DNA of 64,000 nucleotides from Rossellomorea aquimaris (GCF_000935355.1 NZ_JXZC01000009.1:1-64000), one strand, 5' to 3'. Numbered from the stretch's first letter, positions 1-7,937 are shown. The notes: generated by a model from the letters alone, not told the origin. Numbers and translations are program-made.

Positions 1-22
1 CTGAACGAGCCGCCTCCGCTTT
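1..22 (+). repeat. 3' end of dispersed long-hairpin repeat
   Basis: The first 22 bases match the closing segment (gaacgagccgcct, then ccgcttt) of the repeat units found complete at 29537-29785 and 38196-38442. Only the 3' end of a unit lies in the window, next to the tRNA-Gln gene. The rest would be to the left. Confidence 0.6.
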
Positions 23-27
23 TAGTA

Positions 28-99
28 CTGGGCTAGCTGGATTCGAACCAACGCATGTCGCAGTCAAAGTGCGATGCCTTACCGCTTGGCTATAGCCCA
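28..99 (-). tRNA. tRNA-Gln (anticodon TTG)
   Basis: Read on the minus strand this is a full cloverleaf: acceptor arm TGGGCTA pairing with TAGCCCA plus discriminator G, the D-arm segment AGCCAAGCGGTAAGGC, an anticodon stem TCGCA/TGCGA with loop CTTTGAC giving anticodon TTG, and the T-arm GGTTCGAATCC. It reads glutamine codons. The 3' CCA is not encoded (the following bases are TAC), so CCA is added after transcription. It closely resembles the Bacillus tRNA-Gln. No second tRNA is visible inside the window; others could lie to the left. Confidence 0.95.
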
Positions 100-134
100 T
101 TGAATGTTGTTACAAGATATAGTATGACTAGATT

Positions 135-177
135 AAAAAGTTCTATGCAAACTTTTTTGAAATAAAAGAAGGATTTT
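135..177 (+). promoter_or_regulatory. possible ComK-type AT-box region upstream of comG
   Basis: The spacer before comGA has A-run/T-run pairs: AAAAA at 135-139 with TTTTTT at 153-158, and AAAA at 164-167 with TTTT at 174-177 (six bases between). ComK binds AAAA-N5-TTTT boxes in pairs and drives comG in B. subtilis. The match is approximate, so this is only a candidate site. Confidence 0.3.
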
Positions 178-243
178 GTAAATTGATGTCGTATATCTTT
201 ACTTAGGAAAACAGAAAGGCGGTGCCAATTTATATTTCATTCT

Positions 244-1305
244 GTGGAATCCCTATCGGAAGTAATGATTGGAAAAGCTTTCAGCAGTGAAGCAACAGAT
301 GTTCATTTAATACCCAGAACCAAAGATTACTTGATTCAATTCAGGAAGCTGGGAGCATTGGTTCCATTCCAGACCATCGACCCTGATCAGGCAGAACGAT
401 TAATTGCCCATTTAAAATTCATGGCCTCCATGGACATTGGCGAAAAACGTAAACCTCAAAGTGGATCCTTCAGCCTTACCGTCCGAAACACACCCCTATC
501 TCTCAGAATTTCTACCTTACCAACGACTCATCTAAAAGAAAGTCTCGTCATTCGAATACTCCCTCAAAAATATCAAATACCAATCGAAAAGATGTCACTC
601 TATCCTGCCTCTGCAAAAAAATTACTTGCCCTCCTGATGTATTCTCATGGTCTCATTTTGTTCACAGGACCGACAGGCAGTGGGAAAACAACGACTTTGT
701 ATTCCCTTGTTCACCATTGTTCGGCAGCCTTGAACCGTAATGTGATCACACTGGAAGATCCCGTGGAGAAGATGCAGGAGGATATGGTGCAGATACAAGT
801 GAATGAAAAAGCGGGGATAACATATTCCACCGGCTTGAAAGCGATTTTGCGGCACGACCCGGATATCATAATGGTGGGGGAGATCCGAGATCGGGAAACG
901 GCGGAGATTGCGATAAGGGCGAGCTTAACGGGTCATTTGGTAATTTCTACAATGCATACGAGAGATGCAAAAGGGGCGATCTATCGTTTAATGGAATTAG
1001 GAATTGAGTGGCATGACATTGAACAGACACTGCTGGCAGTTTCAGCTCAGAGATTACTAAAGTTAGTATGTGCGGTATGCAAAGGAGAGTGTGGTGGGAA
1101 ATGCCATCGAGGTAAAAATCTGAACATGGCATCCGTATATGAAATTGTGACTGGAAGTGCTTTGAAGGAGGTGCTGAAAGAGGCGAAAGGTGAAAAAGCA
1201 CGGCATCAGTATCACACACTCCAAACTCTAATCAATAAGGGGGTGGCACTAGGATTTGTTTCAGAACTTGAATATAGGAAATGGGTTCATGAAGAAAAGC
1301 GATGA
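244..1305 (+). CDS. comGA: ComGA, competence pseudopilus assembly ATPase
   Basis: Cytoplasmic GspE/PilB-type ATPase that powers assembly of the ComG pseudopilus, needed to bind and take up transforming DNA. The 353 residues match the usual length. Visible motifs are Walker A GPTGSGKT (142-149), the Asp box around TLEDPVE (169-175), Walker B DIIMVGEIRD (207-216) and the His box TGHLVISTMHT (228-238), plus a C-terminal Cys cluster (CAVCKGECGGKC). The GTG start at 244 aligns with the B. subtilis N-terminus (MDSIEKV versus MESLSEV). The nearest SD-like run (AAAGGCGGTG) is about 20 bases upstream, an unusually long gap. It is the first gene of the comG operon and overlaps comGB by 17 bases. Confidence 0.95.
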   Translation: MESLSEVMIGKAFSSEATDVHLIPRTKDYLIQFRKLGALVPFQTIDPDQAERLIAHLKFMASMDIGEKRKPQSGSFSLTVRNTPLSLRISTLPTTHLKESLVIRILPQKYQIPIEKMSLYPASAKKLLALLMYSHGLILFTGPTGSGKTTTLYSLVHHCSAALNRNVITLEDPVEKMQEDMVQIQVNEKAGITYSTGLKAILRHDPDIIMVGEIRDRETAEIAIRASLTGHLVISTMHTRDAKGAIYRLMELGIEWHDIEQTLLAVSAQRLLKLVCAVCKGECGGKCHRGKNLNMASVYEIVTGSALKEVLKEAKGEKARHQYHTLQTLINKGVALGFVSELEYRKWVHEEKR

Positions 1306-2311
1306 TCAAGGTAAATTTCTTAAGAGACTTGGAGACCTCCTCCAAAAAGGGTATAGTTTTTCAGAGGCCATCGAATTTCTCCTGCTCCCTAAAGAAAAGA
1401 ATACGATCAAATTAAAAAAGAGAATGATGGGATCATTACAAAAAGGAGAGTCCATCTCCTCGGTCATCCACAAACAGCTAAACATACCGAGTCACGTGAG
1501 TGCACAGATTTATTTTGCCGAGCATCACGGTCAAATGGGCCCCACTCTATCAGAAGCAGGAAACTACCTTATAAAAAGAAGGAAAAACCAGCAGAAAATA
1601 CAACAGATCATTCAGTATCCATTAATGCTCGTAATCGTAGCGATCTTAATGATGGTCTTACTTCGAAAGGTGCTATTTCCAAGATTTCAATCTTTGTATA
1701 CTTCTATAGGATATGAACCTTCAGCAAATCTAAAGTACCTCTTGCACTTCATCGAAAGCTTCCCAGTGATTTTTAGTTCATTTTTATTATCGCTCATTTT
1801 CTCAACCATATTATTCTTCCTGTTCAAAAAAAGAATTTCTCCTATTAAAATCTCAATCACCCTGTGCAAAATCCCCTATCTGTCAAAATATTTAATGCTC
1901 GGTCACTCACACTTTTTTGCAAGAGAATTAAGTTTTCTTCTCACAAGTGGAGTATCCATCACTGAGTCCTTGCTCATCATTGAAAGTCAATCCTTCCGAC
2001 CGACATTACAATACGTTTCAATGAAATTGATTAAAGGATTAAAAGAAGGGAAGCCATTTCATGAATGCTTCACATCCCTCCCTTTTTTTCAAAAAGAGCT
2101 ATCCATCGTTGTCCACCACGGGCAATCAAACGGAAGATTAGCAGAAGAGCTGCAACTTTATAGCGAGATTTGTTTTCAGGAATTAGAGGAGAATACCAAT
2201 TCATTGCTTAAATATATTCAGCCGATGATTTTTACTTTTGTAGGTTTATTCATCATGGCGATCTACTTCTCCATTATGATGCCGCTATTTCAGATGATGC
2301 AGGGGATCTAG
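1289..2311 (+). CDS. comGB: ComGB, pseudopilus assembly membrane platform protein
   Basis: GspF/PilC-family polytopic membrane protein that is the inner platform of the pseudopilus machine and works with the ComGA ATPase. The protein has two GspF-like halves, each ending in hydrophobic helices (LMLVIVAILMMVLL near residue 115 and MIFTFVGLFIMAIYF near the C-terminus), with a further helix pair in the middle. ATG at 1289 is chosen over an upstream in-frame TTG because AGGAAATGGG sits at the right distance. The start lies inside the end of comGA, so the two are probably translationally coupled. About 340 residues is normal for the family. Confidence 0.93.
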   Translation: MKKSDDQGKFLKRLGDLLQKGYSFSEAIEFLLLPKEKNTIKLKKRMMGSLQKGESISSVIHKQLNIPSHVSAQIYFAEHHGQMGPTLSEAGNYLIKRRKNQQKIQQIIQYPLMLVIVAILMMVLLRKVLFPRFQSLYTSIGYEPSANLKYLLHFIESFPVIFSSFLLSLIFSTILFFLFKKRISPIKISITLCKIPYLSKYLMLGHSHFFARELSFLLTSGVSITESLLIIESQSFRPTLQYVSMKLIKGLKEGKPFHECFTSLPFFQKELSIVVHHGQSNGRLAEELQLYSEICFQELEENTNSLLKYIQPMIFTFVGLFIMAIYFSIMMPLFQMMQGI

Positions 2312-2430
2312 AAAATTCATAGAAAAGGCCAATACCTGCAATGCCTGGGCTCAACAGCAAATTAAATGCAAATGAATTATTCACCACAGTCACACCGGTA
2401 ACACATAACCAAAACCAAAGGAGGAACACA

Positions 2431-2736
2431 ATGCTTAAGAATGAAAAAGGCTTCACCCTAATCGAGATGATGATTGTATTGTTAGTCATATCTGTTTTGC
2501 TTTTCATTACGATTCCCAACGTCACCAACCAAAGCAGTTCGATTAACTCCAAAGGCTGCGAGGCATTTGTTCACATGGTGGAAGGACAGGTTGAAGCCTA
2601 CAAAATGGATGGAAAATCGCTACCGGTCACCATAGATATGCTTGTTGCAGATGGATATTTAAATGAAGATTATAAAGCCTGCCCCGACGGTAGTGCCATC
2701 ACCATTGATGCTGAAGGGAAGGTGACCTCTAATTAA
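2431..2736 (+). CDS. comGC: ComGC, major competence pseudopilin
   Basis: Major subunit of the transformation pseudopilus. It is made as a prepilin with a short basic leader and a type IV processing site (KGFTLIEMMIVLLVIS); ComC would cleave before the Phe and methylate it. The hydrophobic helix after the site anchors and packs the subunit, and two Cys (KGCE and ACPDG) match the family's intramolecular disulfide. The start at 2431 follows a strong AGGAGG (2418-2423). A longer in-frame extension to 2341 lacks a ribosome binding site and would bury the leader. A spacer of about 120 bases separates it from comGB. Its stop overlaps the comGD start (TAATG). Confidence 0.94.
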   Translation: MLKNEKGFTLIEMMIVLLVISVLLFITIPNVTNQSSSINSKGCEAFVHMVEGQVEAYKMDGKSLPVTIDMLVADGYLNEDYKACPDGSAITIDAEGKVTSN

Positions 2737-3176
2737 TGAACAATATAAAGGGGGAAGCGGGTTATACCCTCATTGAGATGCTTGTCATCTTATTGGTTTT
2801 CACGACCCTTCTATCATGGGTCAGCTTTTCCGTCCTTCCCATGAAAGAACATAATGAAAAGGACCTTTTTATTTCCCGGCTCCAATCAGACCTCTATCAA
2901 ATTCAAAGCTACAGCATCAGTAATCAAACTCCCATCACTTTAACCTTTTACCCTACCTCGAATAAATACGTTGCGAAAACACTTTCAAGGCAGACGATCG
3001 TCTCGAGAGAGCTTTCATCTTCCATCCACATATCATCAAACAGCTTGGAAGACATCACATTCTTTCCGGATGGGAATACAAACCGGTTCGGAAAGGTGAA
3101 TTTTAAGATGGGCGATAGGATATTACAACTCATGTTTCAAATTGGACAAGGGAGATTTTATGTACAAGAATACTAA
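2736..3176 (+). CDS. comGD: ComGD, minor pseudopilin
   Basis: Minor prepilin-like protein of the competence pseudopilus. The N-terminus (KGEAGYTLIEMLVILLVFTTLL) has the prepilin cleavage site and hydrophobic helix. The rest (about 146 residues in all) is a typical soluble pseudopilin head ending GQGRFYVQEY, like B. subtilis ComGD (GSGRVNVER). The start overlaps the comGC stop, giving translational coupling. The identity rests on position in the operon and fold type, since minor pseudopilins diverge quickly. Confidence 0.9.
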   Translation: MNNIKGEAGYTLIEMLVILLVFTTLLSWVSFSVLPMKEHNEKDLFISRLQSDLYQIQSYSISNQTPITLTFYPTSNKYVAKTLSRQTIVSRELSSSIHISSNSLEDITFFPDGNTNRFGKVNFKMGDRILQLMFQIGQGRFYVQEY

Positions 3177-3486
3177 GGGATTTTCACTGCCTGAAACCCT
3201 AATTGCTTTCAGTTGTGTACTTATGATTGCCAGCATTTTCATCCCGTTTCTCATCCACTATGCTTCTCAACTAAAGCGACTACAATATGAAGTAGAGGCT
3301 TTGAAATTTCTTGAAGAAGGGGTGGAGAAGGCAATCGTCAGTGACGTGTACGTGAATCATTCAAAAATGTATAGAGGGGTCAGGTATGACCTTAATTGGA
3401 AAGAGGGAGGCAATGAAGAAGTGTGTGTTCAATATCATGAAAGAGGTACCGGACTCAATGAAGTGTGTATCTCAAAGGGTGAATAA
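3160..3486 (+). CDS. comGE: ComGE, minor pseudopilin
   Basis: Short prepilin-like protein (about 108 residues) with leader MYKNTKGFSLPETLIAFS followed by a hydrophobic segment. It is one of the minor subunits thought to prime pseudopilus assembly. ATG 3160 is preferred to the upstream TTG (3142) because AAGGGAG lies 5-6 bases before it and it gives a normal short basic leader. It overlaps comGD by 17 bases and comGF by 29, the usual tight packing of this operon. Two Cys near the C-terminus resemble the B. subtilis protein. Confidence 0.87.
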   Translation: MYKNTKGFSLPETLIAFSCVLMIASIFIPFLIHYASQLKRLQYEVEALKFLEEGVEKAIVSDVYVNHSKMYRGVRYDLNWKEGGNEEVCVQYHERGTGLNEVCISKGE

Positions 3487-3916
3487 CAAAGGATATACAT
3501 TAATCGATTCACTGTTAACCTTTACAGTATTTTGCATGATTTCACTATGCATTCCACTCATCATGAAGGGTTTCTCTACGATTAAGAATGATATGGTCCC
3601 TCCACATTATTATGAATGGAATCTCTTCAATGAAAGCTTGAAGGATGAGTTATGGAGAGGCGAAGGTGTAGTGGTCACGCCAGATAAGATCTTTTTTATA
3701 GTGAGTGGTCAAGCCATTTCGTATGAAAAGTATAATCAATCTATTCGAAGGAGGGTAAATAATCGAGGACATGAAGTCGTTCTACAGGCAGTGGATTCAT
3801 TTAGCTTTGCTTCCATTATCCAGGGAGTGCATATGGAGTTGGAGTTTGTGGGTGGAGAAAAAGTGGAGGGGGAATTCTTTTATTTTTCAACCGGACAAGG
3901 AGGAGAAATACCTTAA
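3458..3916 (+). CDS. comGF: ComGF, minor pseudopilin
   Basis: Minor pseudopilin of the DNA-uptake pseudopilus. The leader MKCVSQRVNNKGYTLIDSLL has the Gly-Tyr processing site (position +1 Tyr rather than Phe) and a hydrophobic helix. The body includes the ComGF-type run SIRRRVNNRGHEVVLQAVDSF, matching MIRKRVDGKGH in B. subtilis. The start is a choice: ATG 3413, 3437 and 3458 are all in frame. 3458 is taken because AAAGAGG lies 11 bases before it and the leader length is normal. It overlaps comGE upstream; comGG continues at its 3' end. Confidence 0.85.
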   Translation: MKCVSQRVNNKGYTLIDSLLTFTVFCMISLCIPLIMKGFSTIKNDMVPPHYYEWNLFNESLKDELWRGEGVVVTPDKIFFIVSGQAISYEKYNQSIRRRVNNRGHEVVLQAVDSFSFASIIQGVHMELEFVGGEKVEGEFFYFSTGQGGEIP

Positions 3917-4265
3917 CAATAAAGGATTTATCTTGCCCTATACGTTAGTGCTTCTTATGATGGTTTTATCAATAGGTTTTGCTGCAAAGGATCTTTTTAT
4001 AAGTAAGTATCTATACTTAACAAACATGAAAAACATATATGAAAGAAACGTAAGTGTGTCCCATGCGATATTGCTGGAGAGGGAGAGTGGGTTGGTTACT
4101 TCCAAACAGTTGATAGGTAATTATGGTGAAATCCTGACCCAGAGCGAGATGTTAAACCCGTATGAAATGCAATTGAAGGTGACATTCCAACGCGATGAGA
4201 AGGTTTTTCTTCCAACGACGGTTGTGTATAATAGGGAAACAAAACACATTATAAGTTGGGAGTAG
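3852..4265 (+). CDS. comGG: ComGG, minor pseudopilin (start uncertain)
   Basis: Last pseudopilin of the operon. The recognisable part is NNKGFILPYTLVLLMMVLSIGF, a prepilin site plus hydrophobic helix, followed by about 90 residues of head domain ending KHIISWE (KKLLRWTE in B. subtilis). No ATG, GTG or TTG lies at the expected place. The good SD AAGGAGGA (3898-3905) is followed in frame only by CTT at 3912, right before Asn-Asn-Lys-Gly-Phe. The nearest canonical start is GTG 3852, which gives an odd 25-residue leader. The CDS end is firm. The true start may be a rare codon at 3912. Only 3 bases separate it from aroK. Confidence 0.8.
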   Translation: MEKKWRGNSFIFQPDKEEKYLNNKGFILPYTLVLLMMVLSIGFAAKDLFISKYLYLTNMKNIYERNVSVSHAILLERESGLVTSKQLIGNYGEILTQSEMLNPYEMQLKVTFQRDEKVFLPTTVVYNRETKHIISWE

Positions 4266-4268
4266 AAT

Positions 4269-4778
4269 ATGAGACCGATTTTCTTTATTGGATTTATGGG
4301 AGTGGGGAAAACAACGATTGGTAAACGTCTTGGGGAGGTATTGGGTCTTCCGGTCATTGATATGGACAGTTACATTGAGAATAAAGAGAAAAAGCCTATT
4401 AAAGAGATCTTCAATCAGCATGGAGAAGAATATTTCAGGGATCTTGAAAGCGATGTGCTCCTTGAGTTAGCCAACGAACAAGCGATAATCACAACGGGTG
4501 GCGGTGTGGTTGAAAGAGAAAAGAACAGGGAGATCTTACGTCAACAGGAATTGGTGTTCCACCTGTCTTGTCCTTTTGATGCATTATGGTCCCGATTAAA
4601 AGGGGACGAAAATCGTCCTCTCGTACAAAATAACTCCAGGGAACGTTTATCAAGTTTATTCAATCGCCGCTTACCATTGTATGATAGTGGAAGTTCCAAA
4701 ACGATTCATACAGGCAATAAAACCGTAGAAGAGGTTATTCAAGAAATCCTGCCTCATCTAGGGTTGGAAGCTGAATAA
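4269..4778 (+). CDS. aroK: Shikimate kinase
   Basis: Phosphorylates shikimate to shikimate 3-phosphate with ATP in the chorismate/aromatic amino-acid pathway; cytoplasmic. It has 169 residues, the normal size. Walker A GFMGVGKTT (8-16), the shikimate-binding Asp of VIDMDSYIE, FRDLE, the TTGGGVV motif and the lid NRPLV are all present. It starts three bases after comGG and is probably co-transcribed with or reads through from comG. In B. subtilis aroK is not at this position; the tapA-sipW-tasA-sinR/sinI cluster normally found between comG and yqhG is absent here. Confidence 0.93.
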   Translation: MRPIFFIGFMGVGKTTIGKRLGEVLGLPVIDMDSYIENKEKKPIKEIFNQHGEEYFRDLESDVLLELANEQAIITTGGGVVEREKNREILRQQELVFHLSCPFDALWSRLKGDENRPLVQNNSRERLSSLFNRRLPLYDSGSSKTIHTGNKTVEEVIQEILPHLGLEAE

Positions 4779-4826
4779 ATCACTTATTAGCCGGGCATAC
4801 TGATAAAAGTGGGAGGTGGTGCTTTT

Positions 4827-5006
4827 ATGTCAGTGAATGATTATGTTAAATTCATAACACAAACATTTGTCCAACATTATGAAAAATCACCTCATGAACG
4901 TAAAAGTATAAAGAAGCAACGGAAGAATGAACGAGAACCATTCCTATTTCGCTGGTTCGGGATCATCCCATATGCTTTCATGATCATGTTTAAGAAAAAT
5001 AAATAG
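4827..5006 (+). CDS. yqzE: YqzE family small protein
   Basis: A 59-residue basic protein, MSVNDYVKFITQTFVQHYE..., ending in a hydrophobic stretch (FRWFGIIPYAFMIMFKK). It matches the YqzE family that follows comG in Bacillus; its function is unknown. ATG 4827 is chosen over the upstream GTG (4809) because GGGAGGTGG lies 8 bases before it and the family begins with a short N-terminus before NDYVK. A terminator follows immediately. Confidence 0.85.
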   Translation: MSVNDYVKFITQTFVQHYEKSPHERKSIKKQRKNEREPFLFRWFGIIPYAFMIMFKKNK

Positions 5007-5015
5007 TGTGTATAA

Positions 5016-5039
5016 GGCTACCGTATTGGTAGTCTTTTT
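5016..5039 (+). terminator. intrinsic terminator after yqzE
   Basis: GGCTACC / GGTAGTC stem with a short loop followed by TTTTT. It ends the comG-aroK-yqzE transcript. Confidence 0.75.
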
Positions 5040-5046
5040 GTATGGA

Positions 5047-5087
5047 GTTAAACGGAGTAAGCATCTGAAGGACTTACTCCGTTTAAC
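5047..5087. terminator. 15-bp perfect inverted repeat between yqzE and yqhG
   Basis: GTTAAACGGAGTAAG (5047-5061) and its exact complement (5073-5087) flank an 11-base loop. It sits three bases beyond the yqhG stop (minus strand) in a convergent spacer. There is no strong T-run on either strand, so it could be a bidirectional terminator or an mRNA-end stabiliser. Confidence 0.6.
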
Positions 5088-5089
5088 GA

Positions 5090-5881
5090 TTAATTGTTGT
5101 TCTGTAAGTAAAAAATCCCGCCATTGATAATATCAATGGCAATCTTAGGTTCATACTGCTCTTTTAATGCTTGTTGCTCCAAGAAATACGATTCGGGCTT
5201 TTCCTCTTGATCTCCATAAAAGTGATTCAATAATTGTAGATCTTCCTCCCACGTCTTACGTGCCTGCTCAGCCCATTCAACGGGCTCTTTTTTGATTTCT
5301 TCATACAGAAACGTCTGTATTCGGTTCACCCCACTTTTGGGTTTAATGATCGGTGTGAGTGTGAAAGAGAAATCAGGAATCTTAGGTGTCAAGTTTCTGG
5401 ACATCAATGACGAATGAAAGTTTTCTTGAATGATTCCATTGATCAGGTTTAGTCCGATGCTTCGGATGCTGTCTTTTTTACGGTTGGATTGATACGATAT
5501 TTTGATGTTCAGCCCGAGCCATGGATGAAGCGGGGTTTGTTGACCACTTGGTGTATGCCGGTTTTCATATAAACGTATATACCCTGCCAAATTTCGTGTT
5601 GAATGAAAGATTTGGTGTAACCGCGGGGAACCGAAGTGAATGGGTTCTCCTTTTAAGTCTTCAGGTGCTTTATCTGGATTCGTTATTAGGGATAAAGACA
5701 TCGGGTTAGGGACACCTCCCGTTTTCTCAAGGTAGTGCCAGTAGAAAGGGCGGTTCATCAGCTCCTTATCCAATTCTATCGTGAGCTGGACGGTCATGTG
5801 ACCATCTCCGTTCGCAACCAGGTCACACCCATTAGCCACGAAGTATCTCTCAAGAAATCGATGAATTTCGTGCTGCTGCAT
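5090..5881 (-). CDS. yqhG: YqhG family protein, partner of YqhH helicase
   Basis: A 263-residue soluble protein beginning MQQHEIHRFLERYFVANGCD, matching the YqhG family of Bacillaceae; its biochemical function is not known. It is acidic and Lys/Glu-rich with no signal peptide or membrane helix. It overlaps the 3' end of yqhH by 32 bases, so the two are made together, with yqhH first. The fixed pairing suggests it assists the SNF2-type helicase. This is inference. Confidence 0.85.
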   Translation of the reverse strand: MQQHEIHRFLERYFVANGCDLVANGDGHMTVQLTIELDKELMNRPFYWHYLEKTGGVPNPMSLSLITNPDKAPEDLKGEPIHFGSPRLHQIFHSTRNLAGYIRLYENRHTPSGQQTPLHPWLGLNIKISYQSNRKKDSIRSIGLNLINGIIQENFHSSLMSRNLTPKIPDFSFTLTPIIKPKSGVNRIQTFLYEEIKKEPVEWAEQARKTWEEDLQLLNHFYGDQEEKPESYFLEQQALKEQYEPKIAIDIINGGIFYLQNNN

Positions 5882-7550
5882 TTGATTTCTCCTCCTTCAA
5901 TTGTTCAGCAAATTGAATCATACTCGTTAAATTCTCCATTTTAATCTTCATTTCTCCTTCTGACCGGGACGAAGAGAGAATATCGGTTACATGTTCTTCG
6001 AAGTCGCGGAAATCCAGGCGGGTCAGAATTTCGTCCAATTGCCCTATAACTCGTTCAAAGAGATTAATTTTTTCATAAAGAAGTTTTAAAATATGTTCTT
6101 CTACAGTGTTTTTAGTCGCGAAATTGTAGATGTGAACATCCTCTGTTTGTCCCAGCCGGTGTACACGACCGATTCGCTGTTCTAATCTCATAGGATTCCA
6201 AGGCAGGTCAAAGTTGATTACGTGATGACAGAATTGAAGGTTTATTCCTTCTCCGCCGGCTTCCGTTGCAATCAACACCTGGGCATGCTTCTGGAAGAGT
6301 TCACGCATCCAATCCTTTTTCCCCCGCTTGAATCCACCTCGAAATGGTACAGAGCTTATTCCATGCTGTTTTAAGAACCATTGCAGATAGAGCTGTGTCG
6401 CCCGGTACTCTGTGAAAATAATCACTTTATCATTGATCGATTGGACGATTTCCAGTGCTTTCTGGGCCTTGGAGTTCATTGTCACGTTTTCTACTTTTTT
6501 CATAAGTGTGCCAATTGTATTTTCAAAAGCTGCTGTCGGGTTTTCCTTCTTTTCCAGCATGTTTTTAAGAGTATAAAATACAGCTTCACGAGAACTGCAT
6601 GCTTCCCTTTGAAGAGTTAACAGAGAGAAGGAGCTTGAATTAGCCCACTCATCATAGTCACCCTTAAGCAAATTGATGCTGTTATATAAATCTCTTTCAG
6701 CTTCATTAAAATCAATTAAAACTGTCTTGACATGACGTTTCGTCCATTCAATACCCGTATCACTCCGCCTATTACGAATCATCACCTTGTTAATGAGGCT
6801 CTTTAAATGTTCATCCTCTTGAAGAGTACGATCCCCCTTTTTGTATCTGTCAGAAAATCCGGACTCATTTCCAAGATGTCCCGGCTTAAGGAGAGAAACA
6901 AGATGAAAAATCTCCTCGACACGATTTTGAATCGGTGTGGCTGTCAGCAATAAGCAGAATTTCTTCTTTAAGTTTTGGACAAATTCATAGTTTTTTGTTT
7001 TATGATTTTTTAGTTTATGAGCTTCATCTATAATCACTAAGTCATAGTCCTGTTCATACACCTTTTCCCGATGAGGGCTCCTCTTGGCCGTATCCATGGA
7101 TGAGACGACAATATCGCACTGATCCCATACGTAACTTTTTCGTTGGGGAACAGCCGGTATGAAAAACTTACTGTTTAATTCATAGGCCCATTGAGAGACC
7201 AGGGAGGCGGGAACCAATATTAATACTTTCTTCACTAATCCCCTAATCATGTATTCTTTCAATATCAACCCGGCTTCGATGGTTTTACCTAACCCGACCT
7301 CATCTGCAAGGATCGCTTTCCCGTTCATTGTTTCGACAACCTGCTTTGCTGCTTCAAGCTGATGGGGGAGCGGAGTGACATTTGCCAAATGTTTTGGCGC
7401 CTGAAGGCCTTCAAAGTTCGGAATTGCAAGATGATGTTCAAATTCGATTGCAAGCTTATAAAGCTCCCAATTCCCCCATGGGCCATCGTTATCAATTAAA
7501 TTCTCGAGACCCTCGCCCCATTCTTCATCAAATAAAACCTCAACATTCAT
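5850..7550 (-). CDS. yqhH: YqhH, SNF2-family DEAH helicase/ATPase
   Basis: A 566-residue superfamily 2 ATPase of the SNF2/RapA type. Motif I DEVGLGKT (83-90) and motif II DEAH (175-178) are in the first RecA lobe. The second lobe carries the TEYRATQLYLQWFL region, EAGGEGINLQ and motif VI QRIGRVHRLGQ. It lacks the extra N-terminal domains of RapA. It probably translocates on dsDNA, possibly remodelling transcription complexes, but the substrate is unknown. It is the first gene of a two-gene minus-strand operon with yqhG and is divergent from the gcv operon, sharing the 7551-7690 spacer. Confidence 0.9.
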   Translation of the reverse strand: MNVEVLFDEEWGEGLENLIDNDGPWGNWELYKLAIEFEHHLAIPNFEGLQAPKHLANVTPLPHQLEAAKQVVETMNGKAILADEVGLGKTIEAGLILKEYMIRGLVKKVLILVPASLVSQWAYELNSKFFIPAVPQRKSYVWDQCDIVVSSMDTAKRSPHREKVYEQDYDLVIIDEAHKLKNHKTKNYEFVQNLKKKFCLLLTATPIQNRVEEIFHLVSLLKPGHLGNESGFSDRYKKGDRTLQEDEHLKSLINKVMIRNRRSDTGIEWTKRHVKTVLIDFNEAERDLYNSINLLKGDYDEWANSSSFSLLTLQREACSSREAVFYTLKNMLEKKENPTAAFENTIGTLMKKVENVTMNSKAQKALEIVQSINDKVIIFTEYRATQLYLQWFLKQHGISSVPFRGGFKRGKKDWMRELFQKHAQVLIATEAGGEGINLQFCHHVINFDLPWNPMRLEQRIGRVHRLGQTEDVHIYNFATKNTVEEHILKLLYEKINLFERVIGQLDEILTRLDFRDFEEHVTDILSSSRSEGEMKIKMENLTSMIQFAEQLKEEKSNAAARNSSIS

Positions 7551-7658
7551 CTGAAAAACATCTCCTTAATTCTAATAAAAATGATTGCTCAATCCTCGTA
7601 TTTAATGGTAGGATGAAAATAGATTTTCTAATGTTTAAAAAACTCGAAAATCCGAACA

Positions 7659-7688
7659 TTCACATTTACAACATTTCTTCTGTATATT
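7659..7688 (+). promoter_or_regulatory. promoter of the glycine riboswitch-gcv operon
   Basis: TTCACA (7659-7664) and TATATT (7683-7688) with an 18-base spacer. The start point would fall just before the riboswitch. Confidence 0.5.
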
Positions 7689-7732
7689 TCTAGTATGACC
7701 AAATGTTTCAAGGAATATTGGCGAATGATAAC

Positions 7733-7900
7733 AAGGGGAGAGACTGTGCATACAGCGCCGAAGGAGCAAGCACGTTTAAGTGTGAATCTCTCAGGCAAAA
7801 AGACTCTTGTTGGACGCAGCTCTGGAGAGTGTTTCCGTACAGGAAACCACCAAAGGGGAAAGCCGTTCTTCGGTAAACTTTCAGGTGCAAGGACAGAGAA
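7733..7900 (+). ncRNA. tandem glycine riboswitch
   Basis: Two consecutive glycine aptamers. The first contains GGGGAGAGACTG, GCGCCGAAGGAGCAAGC and AATCTCTCAGGCAAAAAGA, ending TTGGACGC. The second contains CTCTGGAGAG, CACCAAAGGGGAAAGCC and CTTTCAGGTGCAAGGACAGAG. Tandem glycine aptamers upstream of gcvT are the known class; glycine binding turns on the cleavage operon. The 3' strand of the second aptamer (GGACAGAG) is also the 5' arm of the terminator that follows. Ligand binding should therefore sequester it and allow read-through, an ON switch. Confidence 0.95.
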
Positions 7901-7937
7901 AACTTCTTTATGAAAAGGGGTTTTTCTGTCCTTTTTT
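7889..7937 (+). terminator. riboswitch expression-platform terminator
   Basis: AGGACAGAGAAAA pairs with TTTTTCTGTCCT (7921-7932), and a T-run follows. Its 5' arm overlaps the end of aptamer 2. Confidence 0.85.

Noticed and set aside
7695..7913. 72-codon frame
   Set aside because: Lies entirely within the glycine riboswitch aptamers.
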